From: Thermoplasmatota archaeon
GTDB lineage: Archaea > Thermoplasmatota > Thermoplasmata > UBA10834
Reading direction: 5' to 3'
DNA length: 64,000 nt
Assembly: GCA_018818785.1 (NCBI GenBank)
Contig: JAHIRF010000002.1
Span: forward strand, 199,874-263,873
Shown here: positions 1 through 7,808 of the stretch, one piece after another
How positions within the stretch are numbered: the stretch's first letter is position 1
Layout: every line of letters starts with the position of its first letter
The notes under the pieces: generated by a model
The model's database searches: none
The model's input: only the letters and a program-made list of their open reading frames with translations
Told to the model about the DNA's origin: nothing
Program-made: the position numbers and the translations under genes

Positions 1-1
1 C

Positions 2-550
2 TGGTCTGGCGATGCTTTCACTTCACACAATGAATCGCGAACCGACACAGAGTACAGGCTCGTCCTCGGTGGCCATAGGATGGTCACCAGCCGCAGGGAT
101 CTCAAGTCGTTCATGATCATATTGATAGTACTAGCAGTTATGTCGGTCGTCCTGCTTGTCATCGACATCCTGGGCATTGTGGATGACTTTGGCACATATG
201 CAGGATTTGTCATCCTGTCAGCAGTCATCATCATTCTGGTGAGAGACCTTCGAGCAAGGATGAAGACATACCCAAGATATTCCAGATTCGTCGCTGTAAT
301 CATCGCTGTTCTGATAATCGGTCTCGCTCTGGCAATCACGAGCAAGTGGTTGATGGAATCCGTAAGTCCGACAGGAGGATCAGTTGCGTGGTACAATGAT
401 ATGCGGAGCGATTACCAGAGCGTGGCCTATTCGGGACTCCTCATCGGAGGCATTGCCGCAGCCTCCGGACTCTTTGGCATGGCATCTCGCAATCGCATCG
501 AGGCTTGGATGGATTCACGCACAAGTGACCTAGAGAGAATCAGAGAATGA
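2..550 (+). CDS. Four-helix membrane protein, probably 5'-truncated by the window edge
   Basis: I do not recognise the family. The first ATG in the frame is at 80, but the frame is open back to base 2 and reads as plausible polar coding sequence, so the gene probably begins outside the window. If it starts at 80 it is 156 aa. From that ATG there are four hydrophobic segments, roughly residues 11-35, 39-55, 69-88 and 118-136, with Arg/Lys-rich connecting loops. The tail after the last segment is short, charged and probably cytoplasmic. No catalytic or metal-binding motif is visible. It is followed by about 150 bp without a convincing gene. Confidence 0.6.
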   Translation, partial: WSGDAFTSHNESRTDTEYRLVLGGHRMVTSRRDLKSFMIILIVLAVMSVVLLVIDILGIVDDFGTYAGFVILSAVIIILVRDLRARMKTYPRYSRFVAVIIAVLIIGLALAITSKWLMESVSPTGGSVAWYNDMRSDYQSVAYSGLLIGGIAAASGLFGMASRNRIEAWMDSRTSDLERIRE

Positions 551-702
551 TGCTGGATTCTCAGGAGAAGAGGGAGGAGAATCCATCTACCAGATATCAT
601 ATCACGTTCAGCGGGCAAGGTATCCATAATAGTCATTCCAGAGGTGGCAGGCAATTCTCTAACTTGAATGCATGGATTCGAAGCCGGCCCTCGACAGATT
701 TC

Positions 703-933
703 CTAGGAACCCTTGGGGTCTCTTGGACGGTATTCCGGGCATCCAGATTCGTATTCCGCAGTGGAGAGGAATTTCCGATATTTGCCGTTCGGAAAGCACC
801 CTCTCTGCGGACCTCTCATTGACAACCACGCACAATATCTGCAGGTACGGCCGGTGGTCTGTCTCAACGATGCGAGCACTTTCCTCTCATCGCTCGTATA
901 ACCATCTGAATCTACGTCATGATCCTTGATCAT
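703..933 (-). CDS. Small four-cysteine (putative zinc-binding) protein
   Basis: This 76-aa ORF looks real rather than a shadow. After a charged N-terminus it has CRYC, about 12 residues later another Cys, then a basic stretch (KYRKFLS) and a final Cys in ESGCPEY before a short charged tail. The CxxC...C...C spacing looks like a structural zinc site, but I cannot name a family. A TATA-like palindrome near 988-998 could serve this gene and the divergent zinc-ribbon membrane protein at 1014. The overlapping plus-strand ORFs lack any such pattern. What remains unsure is whether it is expressed and where it starts. Confidence 0.5.
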   Translation of the reverse strand: MIKDHDVDSDGYTSDERKVLASLRQTTGRTCRYCAWLSMRGPQRGCFPNGKYRKFLSTAEYESGCPEYRPRDPKGS

Positions 934-985
934 CTGGTCGAGTATCTTCGTCCAAGATTGTGAATCTTTCCCTGGCCCCGTGGGT

Positions 986-999
986 TCATGATATATAGG
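986..999. promoter_or_regulatory. Bidirectional TATA-like element
   Basis: The sequence atgatatatagg is nearly palindromic (TATATA core) and lies between the divergent genes at 933 (minus) and 1014 (plus). On the plus strand it sits about 22 nt before the GTG start at 1014, consistent with a leaderless or very short-leader mRNA. Confidence 0.45.
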
Positions 1000-1013
1000 A
1001 CTCTAGCAATTCC

Positions 1014-1376
1014 GTGTCCGTGAAGTACCTATACTGCCCGAAATGCAAGGAATTGAGGGTGAAACCGTGGTACCCGACCAAGGATTATTGTCCGAGGTGT
1101 ATGGGTACACTGAAGGTGATCCCCATACCACGGGGTTGGGCCACCTATGCCATATACGCGCTCGCAGCCACGACATTCACGTTCGTGTACCTCAACTCCA
1201 CAACGGACAATAGGAATTACCTCTATGTGGGAGTAGCCTCCGTCGTGGCATTGCTCGTATTGCAGTTCGCCGAATTGACGAGAGGGCACAGATACGCGAT
1301 ATCGAAGCTCAGGGTGACCAAATCAGACACCCAGGTCATGAAGACCAAGGGCTGGCTCAAGGACCAGGACAAGTAG
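1014..1376 (+). CDS. Zinc-ribbon protein with two transmembrane helices
   Basis: This 120-aa protein starts at GTG. An N-terminal zinc ribbon of two CxxC knuckles (CPKC and, 17 residues on, CPRC) is followed by two hydrophobic segments at about residues 42-60 and 68-86 and a basic C-terminal tail. The layout suggests a membrane-anchored protein with a cytoplasmic zinc ribbon. No enzyme motif is present and I do not know the function. Its 3' end overlaps the convergent pilin-like gene by about 54 bp. Confidence 0.75.
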   Translation: MSVKYLYCPKCKELRVKPWYPTKDYCPRCMGTLKVIPIPRGWATYAIYALAATTFTFVYLNSTTDNRNYLYVGVASVVALLVLQFAELTRGHRYAISKLRVTKSDTQVMKTKGWLKDQDK

Positions 1377-1874
1377 GAACGGCCGACCCTCATGGTCCAG
1401 CATCTTCTGCGAAGCGGCGCTCGTATCTGTCTCGCCGCACGGGGCGTTCTCTAAGACCAATATCTCCGAAGGAGGATTCACCGTGAGGTCGAGAACGACT
1501 AGATGTGGCTCGATATTTGACGGGCATGCTCCCACGAGGGCTTCGAGTATCATGGAGGGGATAGGAGCAAAGAATTTCTCGTCAACCCCGCTCAGTTTTG
1601 CATCGCAGACAACCATCAAGATATCCGCCATGGATTCCCTGCCCGTCATCTCAATATCTATGCCCGATGCAATCTCGACTGACGCACCGATGGATGTGCG
1701 CAAAAAGACAGACAGAAGTTCAGACACATCAATTGCTTTGACCCCATAATCATCGATTCTGTAGGTCTCGCATATCTCGACATAAGCTACCATGCTGCTG
1801 CAAAGTGCTAGAATCACTGTGAAGAACACAAGTGCATCGAGCAACGCTAATTGAGCATCCGAATCACGGATCAT
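1323..1874 (-). CDS. Pilin-like protein (Tad/type IV pilus-type), second of pair
   Basis: About 183 aa from the ATG at 1874, which lies one base after the stop of the upstream pilin-like gene. The longer ORF start at 1934 lies inside that gene and is less likely. The N-terminus DSDAQLALLDALVFFTVILAL resembles archaeal pseudopilins: a short charged segment directly followed by one hydrophobic helix (about residues 8-28). The remainder is a soluble domain with no recognised motif. Pairing with a second single-helix protein and with the divergent secretion ATPase and TadC-like gene supports a role as a minor pilin or assembly factor. The function is inferred from context. Confidence 0.65.
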   Translation of the reverse strand: MIRDSDAQLALLDALVFFTVILALCSSMVAYVEICETYRIDDYGVKAIDVSELLSVFLRTSIGASVEIASGIDIEMTGRESMADILMVVCDAKLSGVDEKFFAPIPSMILEALVGACPSNIEPHLVVLDLTVNPPSEILVLENAPCGETDTSAASQKMLDHEGRPFLLVLVLEPALGLHDLGV

Positions 1875-1875
1875 C

Positions 1876-2322
1876 CTACCATTCAAGGACTCGAACCTCC
1901 AACATCGCCACTCGATTGTATCTGTCCAGCGCATTGATGTATCTTGTAGCGAAAGCAGTCTCCCTCACGGGACCGCCATCGGAGTGTTCGATCGATTGAA
2001 GCACCTCACATTCAGGAAAGCATTCGATCACCGTGATGATGCAATTGATCTCATCATCGGGATGGAATATCGACAGATTGTCGCGCCCAGCGCGTATCGA
2101 TTCCACAAGTGGAAGGTCGTCAGATCGGGAGGTCAGAAACAGAACGAAGCGGTCTGCAATCTCTTGAACCTCCAGCTCCAGGGCGCGCGACGTCTCTTCG
2201 GACATCAAAGCATCGCCGACCCAACCCGCAGTGGCCATCAGCAACACGACACCAGATATGACGATAGCAAGCACGGGCAGATCCTCAGTGAACCCGCCCA
2301 CTGCATCGCAATCGAAATACAT
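1876..2322 (-). CDS. Pilin-like protein (Tad/type IV pilus-type), first of pair
   Basis: This 148-aa protein has a short N-terminus ending in GGFTEDLP followed directly by a hydrophobic helix (about residues 15-33). A Gly-Phe-Thr-Glu-Asp motif before one helix is typical of archaeal class III-signal pseudopilins cleaved by prepilin peptidase; cleavage here is inferred. The C-terminal domain is mostly acidic, with two Cys close together (ECFPEC). It is transcribed divergently from the Cys-rich protein/ATPase/TadC operon, with about 100 bp between, so the two halves of the locus probably share a control region. Confidence 0.65.
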   Translation of the reverse strand: MYFDCDAVGGFTEDLPVLAIVISGVVLLMATAGWVGDALMSEETSRALELEVQEIADRFVLFLTSRSDDLPLVESIRAGRDNLSIFHPDDEINCIITVIECFPECEVLQSIEHSDGGPVRETAFATRYINALDRYNRVAMLEVRVLEW

Positions 2323-2422
2323 GATCCTGAGAGGGACCCGAATATGCCAAATCGTGCAGCCTTACATGTAGCGTACGAAGGGACCCAACAATACAATATC
2401 AGACGGGCTGTAAATCGCATGC

Positions 2423-2962
2423 ATGAAACAACGTAGCAGTGGCCCTACGAAGAAACTCGCACCAGCCAGACATGCAGATCTGCATTGTCCTCATTCATAC
2501 ACGAGTGAACATGGACTGCAATTGGAGGTTGATTGTTCGGCATGCACGGGCGCTCAGGACATCAATAATGGCAACTGCGCGAGAGGGATTCTGAACATAT
2601 TACGTTCTGGCGTCGAACCGGATTCGATCATACTCAAGAGGTACATACATCGGAGATATCGGTCAGAATCATTCAAATCGCTCTGCGAACTTGCCACGGA
2701 ATTATCCGTCTTGAACAGAATCGTCAGCGCACAGGTTATTCCGTCAGACAAGAGGTGTCTGACATGTTCGGCCAGTAAGGAGAAGACTGCGGAATATCTA
2801 ATCAACCAGTTGAGACACGACCCTGTAGCATATGCGAAGCGAAAGCGAGCATTGTCGGACAGACTGAAGGATATTGCATCGGAGGCTTCATGTCCAAAAG
2901 GACATGACTGTCTCAGGGAGGCATTAGCGACCACCATCATTCGATATGACGGCGGTGCGTAG
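2423..2962 (+). CDS. Cysteine-rich protein upstream of the secretion ATPase
   Basis: This 179-aa protein has about nine cysteines in three groups: an N-terminal set (CPH, CSAC, NCARG), a middle CLTC and a C-terminal pair (SCPKGHDC). This suggests a metal- or iron-sulfur-binding domain. The C-terminal half is helical and basic. It ends 2 nt before the ATPase GTG start, so the two are probably co-translated. It could be a separate partner of the ATPase or a detached N-terminal domain of it; the two ORFs are in different frames. I do not recognise a named family. Confidence 0.65.
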   Translation: MKQRSSGPTKKLAPARHADLHCPHSYTSEHGLQLEVDCSACTGAQDINNGNCARGILNILRSGVEPDSIILKRYIHRRYRSESFKSLCELATELSVLNRIVSAQVIPSDKRCLTCSASKEKTAEYLINQLRHDPVAYAKRKRALSDRLKDIASEASCPKGHDCLREALATTIIRYDGGA

Positions 2963-2964
2963 CC

Positions 2965-4734
2965 GTGGGGGGCGGCAGATCGCGGCCTAGAATCATCGGT
3001 CAGGCCCCGAGTGCTATCCCGCTCAGGATAGTCAATGAGCCATATCGTGAGAAACAAGGAGACATCTTCCACACTGGACCGGCATCCGAGACGAGACCCT
3101 GTTTCACATCATCATGGATCGAAGTCCGCGGAGACATGGGACTGCCAAAAGCCAGGTTCAGCGTACGAGATGTCAATGTATCCCTCTTCGCACTCGAGAA
3201 CGAGACATTTGGAAGATACATCGTAGATCCGCCAGAGTATCGACTCAATCCGATTCATCTCAGGATGATATCAGATACCATCGAGATCATCTCCGCCTCG
3301 CCTCCTACAGAGATGGACACCTCTTCACTCGACTTGATGAGACCATATATCAAGTCACGCGCCAAGGACATAGTGTTCGACAAGCTAGTCAACAAGGGAC
3401 GCTCCCAGCCTCACGAATATGATGATGAGAAGATGACGGACAATCTCGCTGAGATTGTCGCTAAGTACACTGCGGGATATGGTCTTCTGGAAAGTCTCCT
3501 TGACGATCCGCAGGTTCAGGACATCTACGTCAATGCGCCATCGAGCGTCACTCCTGTCTTTGTAGTGCTGAGGTCAGATACCATCGAGGGCGTCAGACAG
3601 AAATGTCGGACGAACATCTTCATCGGTGCAAGAGATGTACAAGGTTTTGTTTCGCGGCTGAAGCTGGAGACTGGCCTACCGTTCTCAGAGGCGCATCCCG
3701 TCCTGGAGGCGGACATACCTAGACTCGGGAGCAGGGTCACACTTGTAGGTCCTCCGATAAGCGAGAAGGGCGTTTCCGTCGCGATCAGGAAGCATTCTCG
3801 TGAAATGTGGACTCTTCCCCGTCTTATCAGGAACGATTCGTTATCGCCGCTTCTAGCGAGCTTCCTCTGGGCATGCGTCACTGGCAGGAGGACGGCATTA
3901 GTGGCAGGGAGCCGCGGCGCTGGAAAGACCACGCTTCTCGCTGCGATGATGCTCGAGTTCCCGTTATCACAGAGGATTCTTCTCATCGAAGACACACCTG
4001 AGATACCTGTCCGGAGAATGCGCGACCTCGGCTACGATATCCAGACGCTCAGGTTCACGAACGATCAGGAGGTCACTCACATGTCAGCAGAGGGCGCGCT
4101 CATGGTTAGCCTCAGGATGGGAGAAAGCGCAATCGTCATCGGAGAGGTTCGGGGAAGCGAGGCGCGCGTGCTGTATGAGAGCATGCGCGCGGGCAGCGCG
4201 GGATCGGCGGTACTGGGAACAATCCATGGGAATTCCGCAAGCGGGGTCCTCGACCGTGCAGTCGAGGATCTCGGCGTATCAGAGCGGGCGTTTTCGGCCA
4301 CAGACATAGTGATTGTGATAGGACTCGTTCGGACGCCAGATGGATCGAGATTCCATAGAAAGGTTGTGGAGGTTGCGGAAGTCAAACCTAAGGATGACGG
4401 TGTGGAGCTAGTGAACCTCTTCGAGATGGGCAAGGGCAGCACAAGTGCCGAGCCCACTAAGGCGTTCTCGACTGAGTCACGAACGGTCAAGGGTGCGGCC
4501 GCGGCGATGGGCATCACTGCGGAAGCGCTGATCGGCATAATCAAGACGCGAGCGATCTGTGATCAATTGCTTTCAGAGAGATCCGACAGGATGAGCAACT
4601 CATGCATCGGCGCCCATGACTCCGTGAGGCTGCAATCCAACGAGTTGCTTGCTAGTGCCCTGTTCCACCCTGACGGGCCTACATCCGGATTGGACAGATG
4701 GAGGGAATTGTATGGCGAAACCGGTACCATCTGA
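2965..4734 (+). CDS. Type II/IV secretion system ATPase (VirB11/TadA/GspE superfamily)
   Basis: A hexameric motor ATPase that would power assembly of the pilus-like structure. The N-terminal part carries the usual PPEY entry (VDPPEYRLNP) and the linker domain ending near YGLLESLLDDPQ. The RecA-like domain has Walker A GSRGAGKTT at about residue 320, a Walker B-like ILLIEDTPEIP, an acidic GEVRGSEA segment and the His-box GTIHGNSASG near 418. The GTG start at 2965 gives 589 aa. An ATG at 3136 (about 532 aa) also fits and would remove a low-complexity, poorly conserved-looking N-terminus. The downstream TadC-like gene overlaps by 23 bp. Confidence 0.88.
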   Translation: MGGGRSRPRIIGQAPSAIPLRIVNEPYREKQGDIFHTGPASETRPCFTSSWIEVRGDMGLPKARFSVRDVNVSLFALENETFGRYIVDPPEYRLNPIHLRMISDTIEIISASPPTEMDTSSLDLMRPYIKSRAKDIVFDKLVNKGRSQPHEYDDEKMTDNLAEIVAKYTAGYGLLESLLDDPQVQDIYVNAPSSVTPVFVVLRSDTIEGVRQKCRTNIFIGARDVQGFVSRLKLETGLPFSEAHPVLEADIPRLGSRVTLVGPPISEKGVSVAIRKHSREMWTLPRLIRNDSLSPLLASFLWACVTGRRTALVAGSRGAGKTTLLAAMMLEFPLSQRILLIEDTPEIPVRRMRDLGYDIQTLRFTNDQEVTHMSAEGALMVSLRMGESAIVIGEVRGSEARVLYESMRAGSAGSAVLGTIHGNSASGVLDRAVEDLGVSERAFSATDIVIVIGLVRTPDGSRFHRKVVEVAEVKPKDDGVELVNLFEMGKGSTSAEPTKAFSTESRTVKGAAAAMGITAEALIGIIKTRAICDQLLSERSDRMSNSCIGAHDSVRLQSNELLASALFHPDGPTSGLDRWRELYGETGTI

Positions 4735-6529
4735 CGAATCAGCCACATACGTGCACGTGTGCGAGTCGCTCGTGCGCATCGGGTGCGTGATCGGGCTGAG
4801 TTCATCACCCAAATCGGTAGCGTCGAGGTTGACGATGTCAAGAACGACTGACGAATATCTCAGACGACAGCTCGATCTTTCCCGCATCCCAGTCACCGTG
4901 GAATCGATCAGGAGGGCAGCTAAATGCGCTGGCCTGATGGTCATCATCGCCATGGGCGCATTGACGGTCTCGTACATGTTGTTGATTCACGGCAGACTCG
5001 CACTTCCGTTGATGGTGATCTCGGTGGTAGCCCCGGCTCTAGCTCACCACGCGATCATAGGCCATCCTACATCCATGGCACGAAAAAGGGCTGCGAATAT
5101 CCTGAGGGGATCGACGGAGTCGATGAGCCTTATGACGATGAGCATACGGCACGAACCCTCTGTTCCCAATGCCATCAGATTCGCGTCCGAAAGCGAATCT
5201 GAGTTCTCCGCTGAACTAAGGATGTGCGTATGGGATGTGATAATGGGCCGGTTCAATAGCTTCGAGGCTGCGCTCTACGACATTGGATGCAGGTGGTCCG
5301 CATTCGGGGAGGAGCTGAAGATGGCTGTCTCCTCGCTGCTGACGGCGGCATCAGAGAAGACGGAGGAGGGTAAGAGGCGAGCGCTCGATAGGGCGAATCA
5401 CGCCATGGTCATTGGTGCGAAGAGACGGATCGAGGAGTATGCTCTATCTCTATCCACTCCGAGCATGCTCCTGTTCGGTCTTGGAATACTCCTTCCAATC
5501 ATGGTCGGTGCGTTCCTCCCGATGCTCTCATGGGACATATGGTCCACACCAGCACTGGACGACGGGACGTCACAGGATAACGGGAACGGGCTCATCATCC
5601 AGACCGCATTCTTGATGAATCTTCTGTTCCCAGCGGTGGCACTGCTCGTCGCGATGGAGGCCGTTTCGAGGCACCCGCTCGAGAGAAGCGTCAGGAGGAT
5701 GAAGTCCTCCAACCTTCATAGACAGGGATGCATCATCGCAATCGCAATAGGATGCGTATCAGGCCTATCATTCTGGCTCTTCGCCTCGAATTATGTCGAG
5801 CCCGTGATCGTTCTGCTCGCATTCACATGCCCCGCATCGGTCATATCCGTGATCACCTCATCTAGTCCGGCTTTCGAAAGGTCGGATGAAAAAGAGGCCG
5901 TGATGGGAGATATGCTGTTCAGAATGGGAGCGAGGATGCTCGAAGGGGAGAACTTCGAGTCGGCGTTGAAGAACGCTGCGGCCGACTCGGGGAAGGACAG
6001 GAGCCGCGTCCCGTATCGTGTCGCCGTGAGGGCCATAGTCTTGGGACAGGACTTCAACGAGGCCATGGATGACGAGGACAGCAGGACTAGAGCATCCAGC
6101 GCGAACGAGGCCATGAAGGTCGTGAAGAGGGCGGCCGAGAAGGACGAGCAATCTGCGGGCCTCTTGGCTATGGATCTGGCCACATATATCCGGGACCTGT
6201 CGCAGATCGAATCGATGTTGAAGAGCAGGCTCAGACCGATCATATCTATGATGAGGATGACCGCACATGTCATGGGCCCGATCGTGCTGGGCATAACATA
6301 CTCGATATACATGTCTCTGGAATCTCTCGGAGGAGGCAGCGGGGCAGTGACTCCAGGACAACTCGTCCTGGTTCTGGGAATCTTCCTTGCGGAGATCAAC
6401 GCCGTCGTATGTTTCTTCGTATGGGGAATAGAAGGAGGAGTCGATAGAAGGGCTCTGCAAAAATCAATCGGTGTTTGCATCCTCGTGTCGCAGCTCATAT
6501 TCGCAGCGACAGTGGTAACAGCCACCTGA
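4712..6529 (+). CDS. Type II secretion F-domain membrane protein (TadC/FlaJ-like)
   Basis: The integral-membrane platform partner of the ATPase. I choose the ATG at 4712 (605 aa) because a ggaggg ribosome site lies about 7 nt upstream and because it overlaps the ATPase stop by 23 bp, a translational-coupling arrangement. It contains two T2SSF-type halves: cytoplasmic helical regions (SESEFSAELR; about 55 residues of charged helix) alternate with pairs of long hydrophobic helices, about residues 65-105, 255-330, 345-390 and 530-600. Archaeal TadC/FlaJ proteins have this duplicated plan. It acts in the cytoplasmic membrane. Confidence 0.85.
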   Translation: MAKPVPSDESATYVHVCESLVRIGCVIGLSSSPKSVASRLTMSRTTDEYLRRQLDLSRIPVTVESIRRAAKCAGLMVIIAMGALTVSYMLLIHGRLALPLMVISVVAPALAHHAIIGHPTSMARKRAANILRGSTESMSLMTMSIRHEPSVPNAIRFASESESEFSAELRMCVWDVIMGRFNSFEAALYDIGCRWSAFGEELKMAVSSLLTAASEKTEEGKRRALDRANHAMVIGAKRRIEEYALSLSTPSMLLFGLGILLPIMVGAFLPMLSWDIWSTPALDDGTSQDNGNGLIIQTAFLMNLLFPAVALLVAMEAVSRHPLERSVRRMKSSNLHRQGCIIAIAIGCVSGLSFWLFASNYVEPVIVLLAFTCPASVISVITSSSPAFERSDEKEAVMGDMLFRMGARMLEGENFESALKNAAADSGKDRSRVPYRVAVRAIVLGQDFNEAMDDEDSRTRASSANEAMKVVKRAAEKDEQSAGLLAMDLATYIRDLSQIESMLKSRLRPIISMMRMTAHVMGPIVLGITYSIYMSLESLGGGSGAVTPGQLVLVLGIFLAEINAVVCFFVWGIEGGVDRRALQKSIGVCILVSQLIFAATVVTAT

Positions 6530-6544
6530 CTTGACCAGCATAAA

Positions 6545-7108
6545 CTACTCGGTGGCGCTGGCCACGATCTTCTCCATGTTTCGCTCCAGGAGGGCCAGCT
6601 CCTTGGCCTCGAAGGCACGAGGGTCGACGGGCAATATGAGCCTGCAAGTGCTCTGAGAGATATTGTCGTTCACCTGGTCGATGACCCTGAGCACTTTGTT
6701 GAAATCGTTGTTGGACACGAGATATTCGATTCCGTCCAATAGGATCACCCCGTCCTGGGTATCTTCGATGAATTTGATCAGATTGTGCGTGAGTATGCCG
6801 AGGTTCGTCGGGGACATCACATTCTCGCCAGCACGGGTCGCCAGCCAGTAGATCGGGGTGTTCTCGAGGCCGTACTTCTCCCTCAGCATCTCTGGATGCT
6901 GCCTGGTCACGGCGAGTCCGATGATCTTTCCGCCCTGCTCGTCACTGGTGGATACCATGTTTGTGAAGGCATCAAAGCTGATGCTAGGAGGCGCCTCCTC
7001 TATCACATAGCACTTTCCGGCGGCAAGTGAATACTTCCTGGTGATACCAAGGTGAGCCTCTTTGGTGCCCCTCTTCTCCTTGCCCTTCTTGAAAAGGAAC
7101 AGGCCCAT
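6545..7108 (-). CDS. DUF835 family protein
   Basis: 187 aa. After a short Lys-rich N-terminus the body matches the DUF835 pattern known from Thermoplasmata and other euryarchaea: GKCYVIEE, GLAVTRQHPE, a WLATRAGE core, VILLDGIEYLVSNNDF and LILPVDPRAF. The fold is RecA/KaiC-like in outline but I see no Walker A. DUF835 domains often occur next to or fused with sensor/receiver proteins, and here the gene starts 3 nt after the stop of a CheY-like receiver. It therefore probably works as an output or signalling partner; the molecular function is unknown. Confidence 0.85.
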   Translation of the reverse strand: MGLFLFKKGKEKRGTKEAHLGITRKYSLAAGKCYVIEEAPPSISFDAFTNMVSTSDEQGGKIIGLAVTRQHPEMLREKYGLENTPIYWLATRAGENVMSPTNLGILTHNLIKFIEDTQDGVILLDGIEYLVSNNDFNKVLRVIDQVNDNISQSTCRLILPVDPRAFEAKELALLERNMEKIVASATE

Positions 7109-7111
7109 AAT

Positions 7112-7465
7112 CTAATCACTCCACATTGCAAGTACGGATGAGAGCGCGATCTCGTTCGTTGGCTTGAGGAGGAAATCCCTTGCCCCTGCATCCAAGCTCT
7201 GTTTTATCATGGACTTGTTCACGATGGAACTCATGGCGATGATCTTCGCATTTGGGTTGATTCTGAGTATCTCTCTCGTCAACTCGACACCTGACTTGCC
7301 TGGGAGGATCATATCCGCGAAGACGATGTCCGGCATGGTCGACCTGTATAGATCCACCGCTTCGTCGTAGCCGCCAGCTTCCGTCACATCGTTGAAGCCA
7401 GATTTGACGAGGAGCTCGATGACCACTTTCCGGAAGACTTCCGAATCATCAACAATCAGTATCTT
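7112..7465 (-). CDS. CheY-like response regulator receiver protein
   Basis: Stand-alone receiver domain, 117 aa from the internal ATG at 7465 (MKILIVDDSE). The ORF start at 7501 adds a non-conserved leader. Visible hallmarks are the acidic pair VDD near residue 7, the phosphoacceptor Asp in DIVFADMILPGKSG near 52, the Ser/Thr switch (AMSS) and the conserved Lys in FLLKPTNE. No output domain is present, so it probably signals by protein contact, with the adjacent DUF835 protein as the obvious candidate. A TATA box (GATAAATAC) lies about 45 nt upstream and also reads on the other strand. Confidence 0.9.
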   Translation of the reverse strand, partial: KILIVDDSEVFRKVVIELLVKSGFNDVTEAGGYDEAVDLYRSTMPDIVFADMILPGKSGVELTREILRINPNAKIIAMSSIVNKSMIKQSLDAGARDFLLKPTNEIALSSVLAMWSD

Positions 7466-7504
7466 CATATGGAGCCATACCTCCTCAGCTATCGGATACA
7501 CTAG

Positions 7505-7516
7505 AGAGTATTTATC
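7505..7516. promoter_or_regulatory. Bidirectional TATA box between receiver gene and candidate RNA
   Basis: agtatttatc on the plus strand is about 25 nt before the first paired base of the candidate RNA at 7536. On the minus strand it reads gataaatact, about 26 nt before a likely start site for the receiver gene mRNA. Confidence 0.5.
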
Positions 7517-7534
7517 GTTGTTTGGTGGAAAAAG

Positions 7535-7665
7535 GGAGATGGGCAGGCAATATGTTCCTGACGCCAGGCCCTTCCGGATTTTAATTTTGGAGCACGGAGT
7601 CCTTGAAGGATGCGTGCTTGCTTGGAAGGGACTTACAGGCTACCCATCTCAGGACAATATCCTAT
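7535..7665 (+). ncRNA. Candidate structured non-coding RNA
   Basis: This is a gene-free stretch with nested complementary segments. An outer helix GAGATGGG (7536) pairs with CCCATCTC (7643) over 8 perfect bp. Inside it are a hairpin CAGG/CCTG (7544/7557), a 7-bp helix CCCTTCC (7569) with GGAAGGG (7624), an inner AGCAC/GTGCT helix and a TCCT/AGGA tip. An AGGA/TCCT hairpin follows the outer helix. A TATA-like box lies about 25 nt before the 5' strand of the outer helix. I do not recognise it as SRP RNA, RNase P RNA or a C/D-box RNA. It could also be part of a long leader of the proteasome gene. The end is approximate. Confidence 0.45.
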
Positions 7666-7735
7666 GGCGACCAACTTAAACATTCTCATTGAAGGAAGCA
7701 TTCGCGCATGCGTCCATAATCTGAGTTGGACAAAC

Positions 7736-7746
7736 CCTTAAATACT
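7736..7746 (+). promoter_or_regulatory. TATA box of the proteasome beta gene
   Basis: ccttaaatac lies about 68 nt before the ATG at 7809, predicting a leader of about 40 nt. Confidence 0.5.
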
Positions 7747-7808
7747 GGGTTGGCAATTATTCTCAAACGGCTTTTCTAGTCACAGATTTTCGCCGTGGGT
7801 GTTATTTC

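Noticed and set aside
1483-1749. Plus-strand ORF opposite the pilin-like gene
   Set aside because: It is the mirror of a coding minus gene, with no motif and no ribosome site.
5791-6618. 275-aa minus ORF opposite the TadC-like gene
   Set aside because: Long only because of the codon bias of the real gene; Ser/Pro/Ala-rich and without domains.
7535-7665. RNase P RNA or SRP RNA identity for the 7.5-kb RNA candidate
   Set aside because: Too short and lacks the GAGGAAAGTCC or GGAAG/AGCAG-type signatures.
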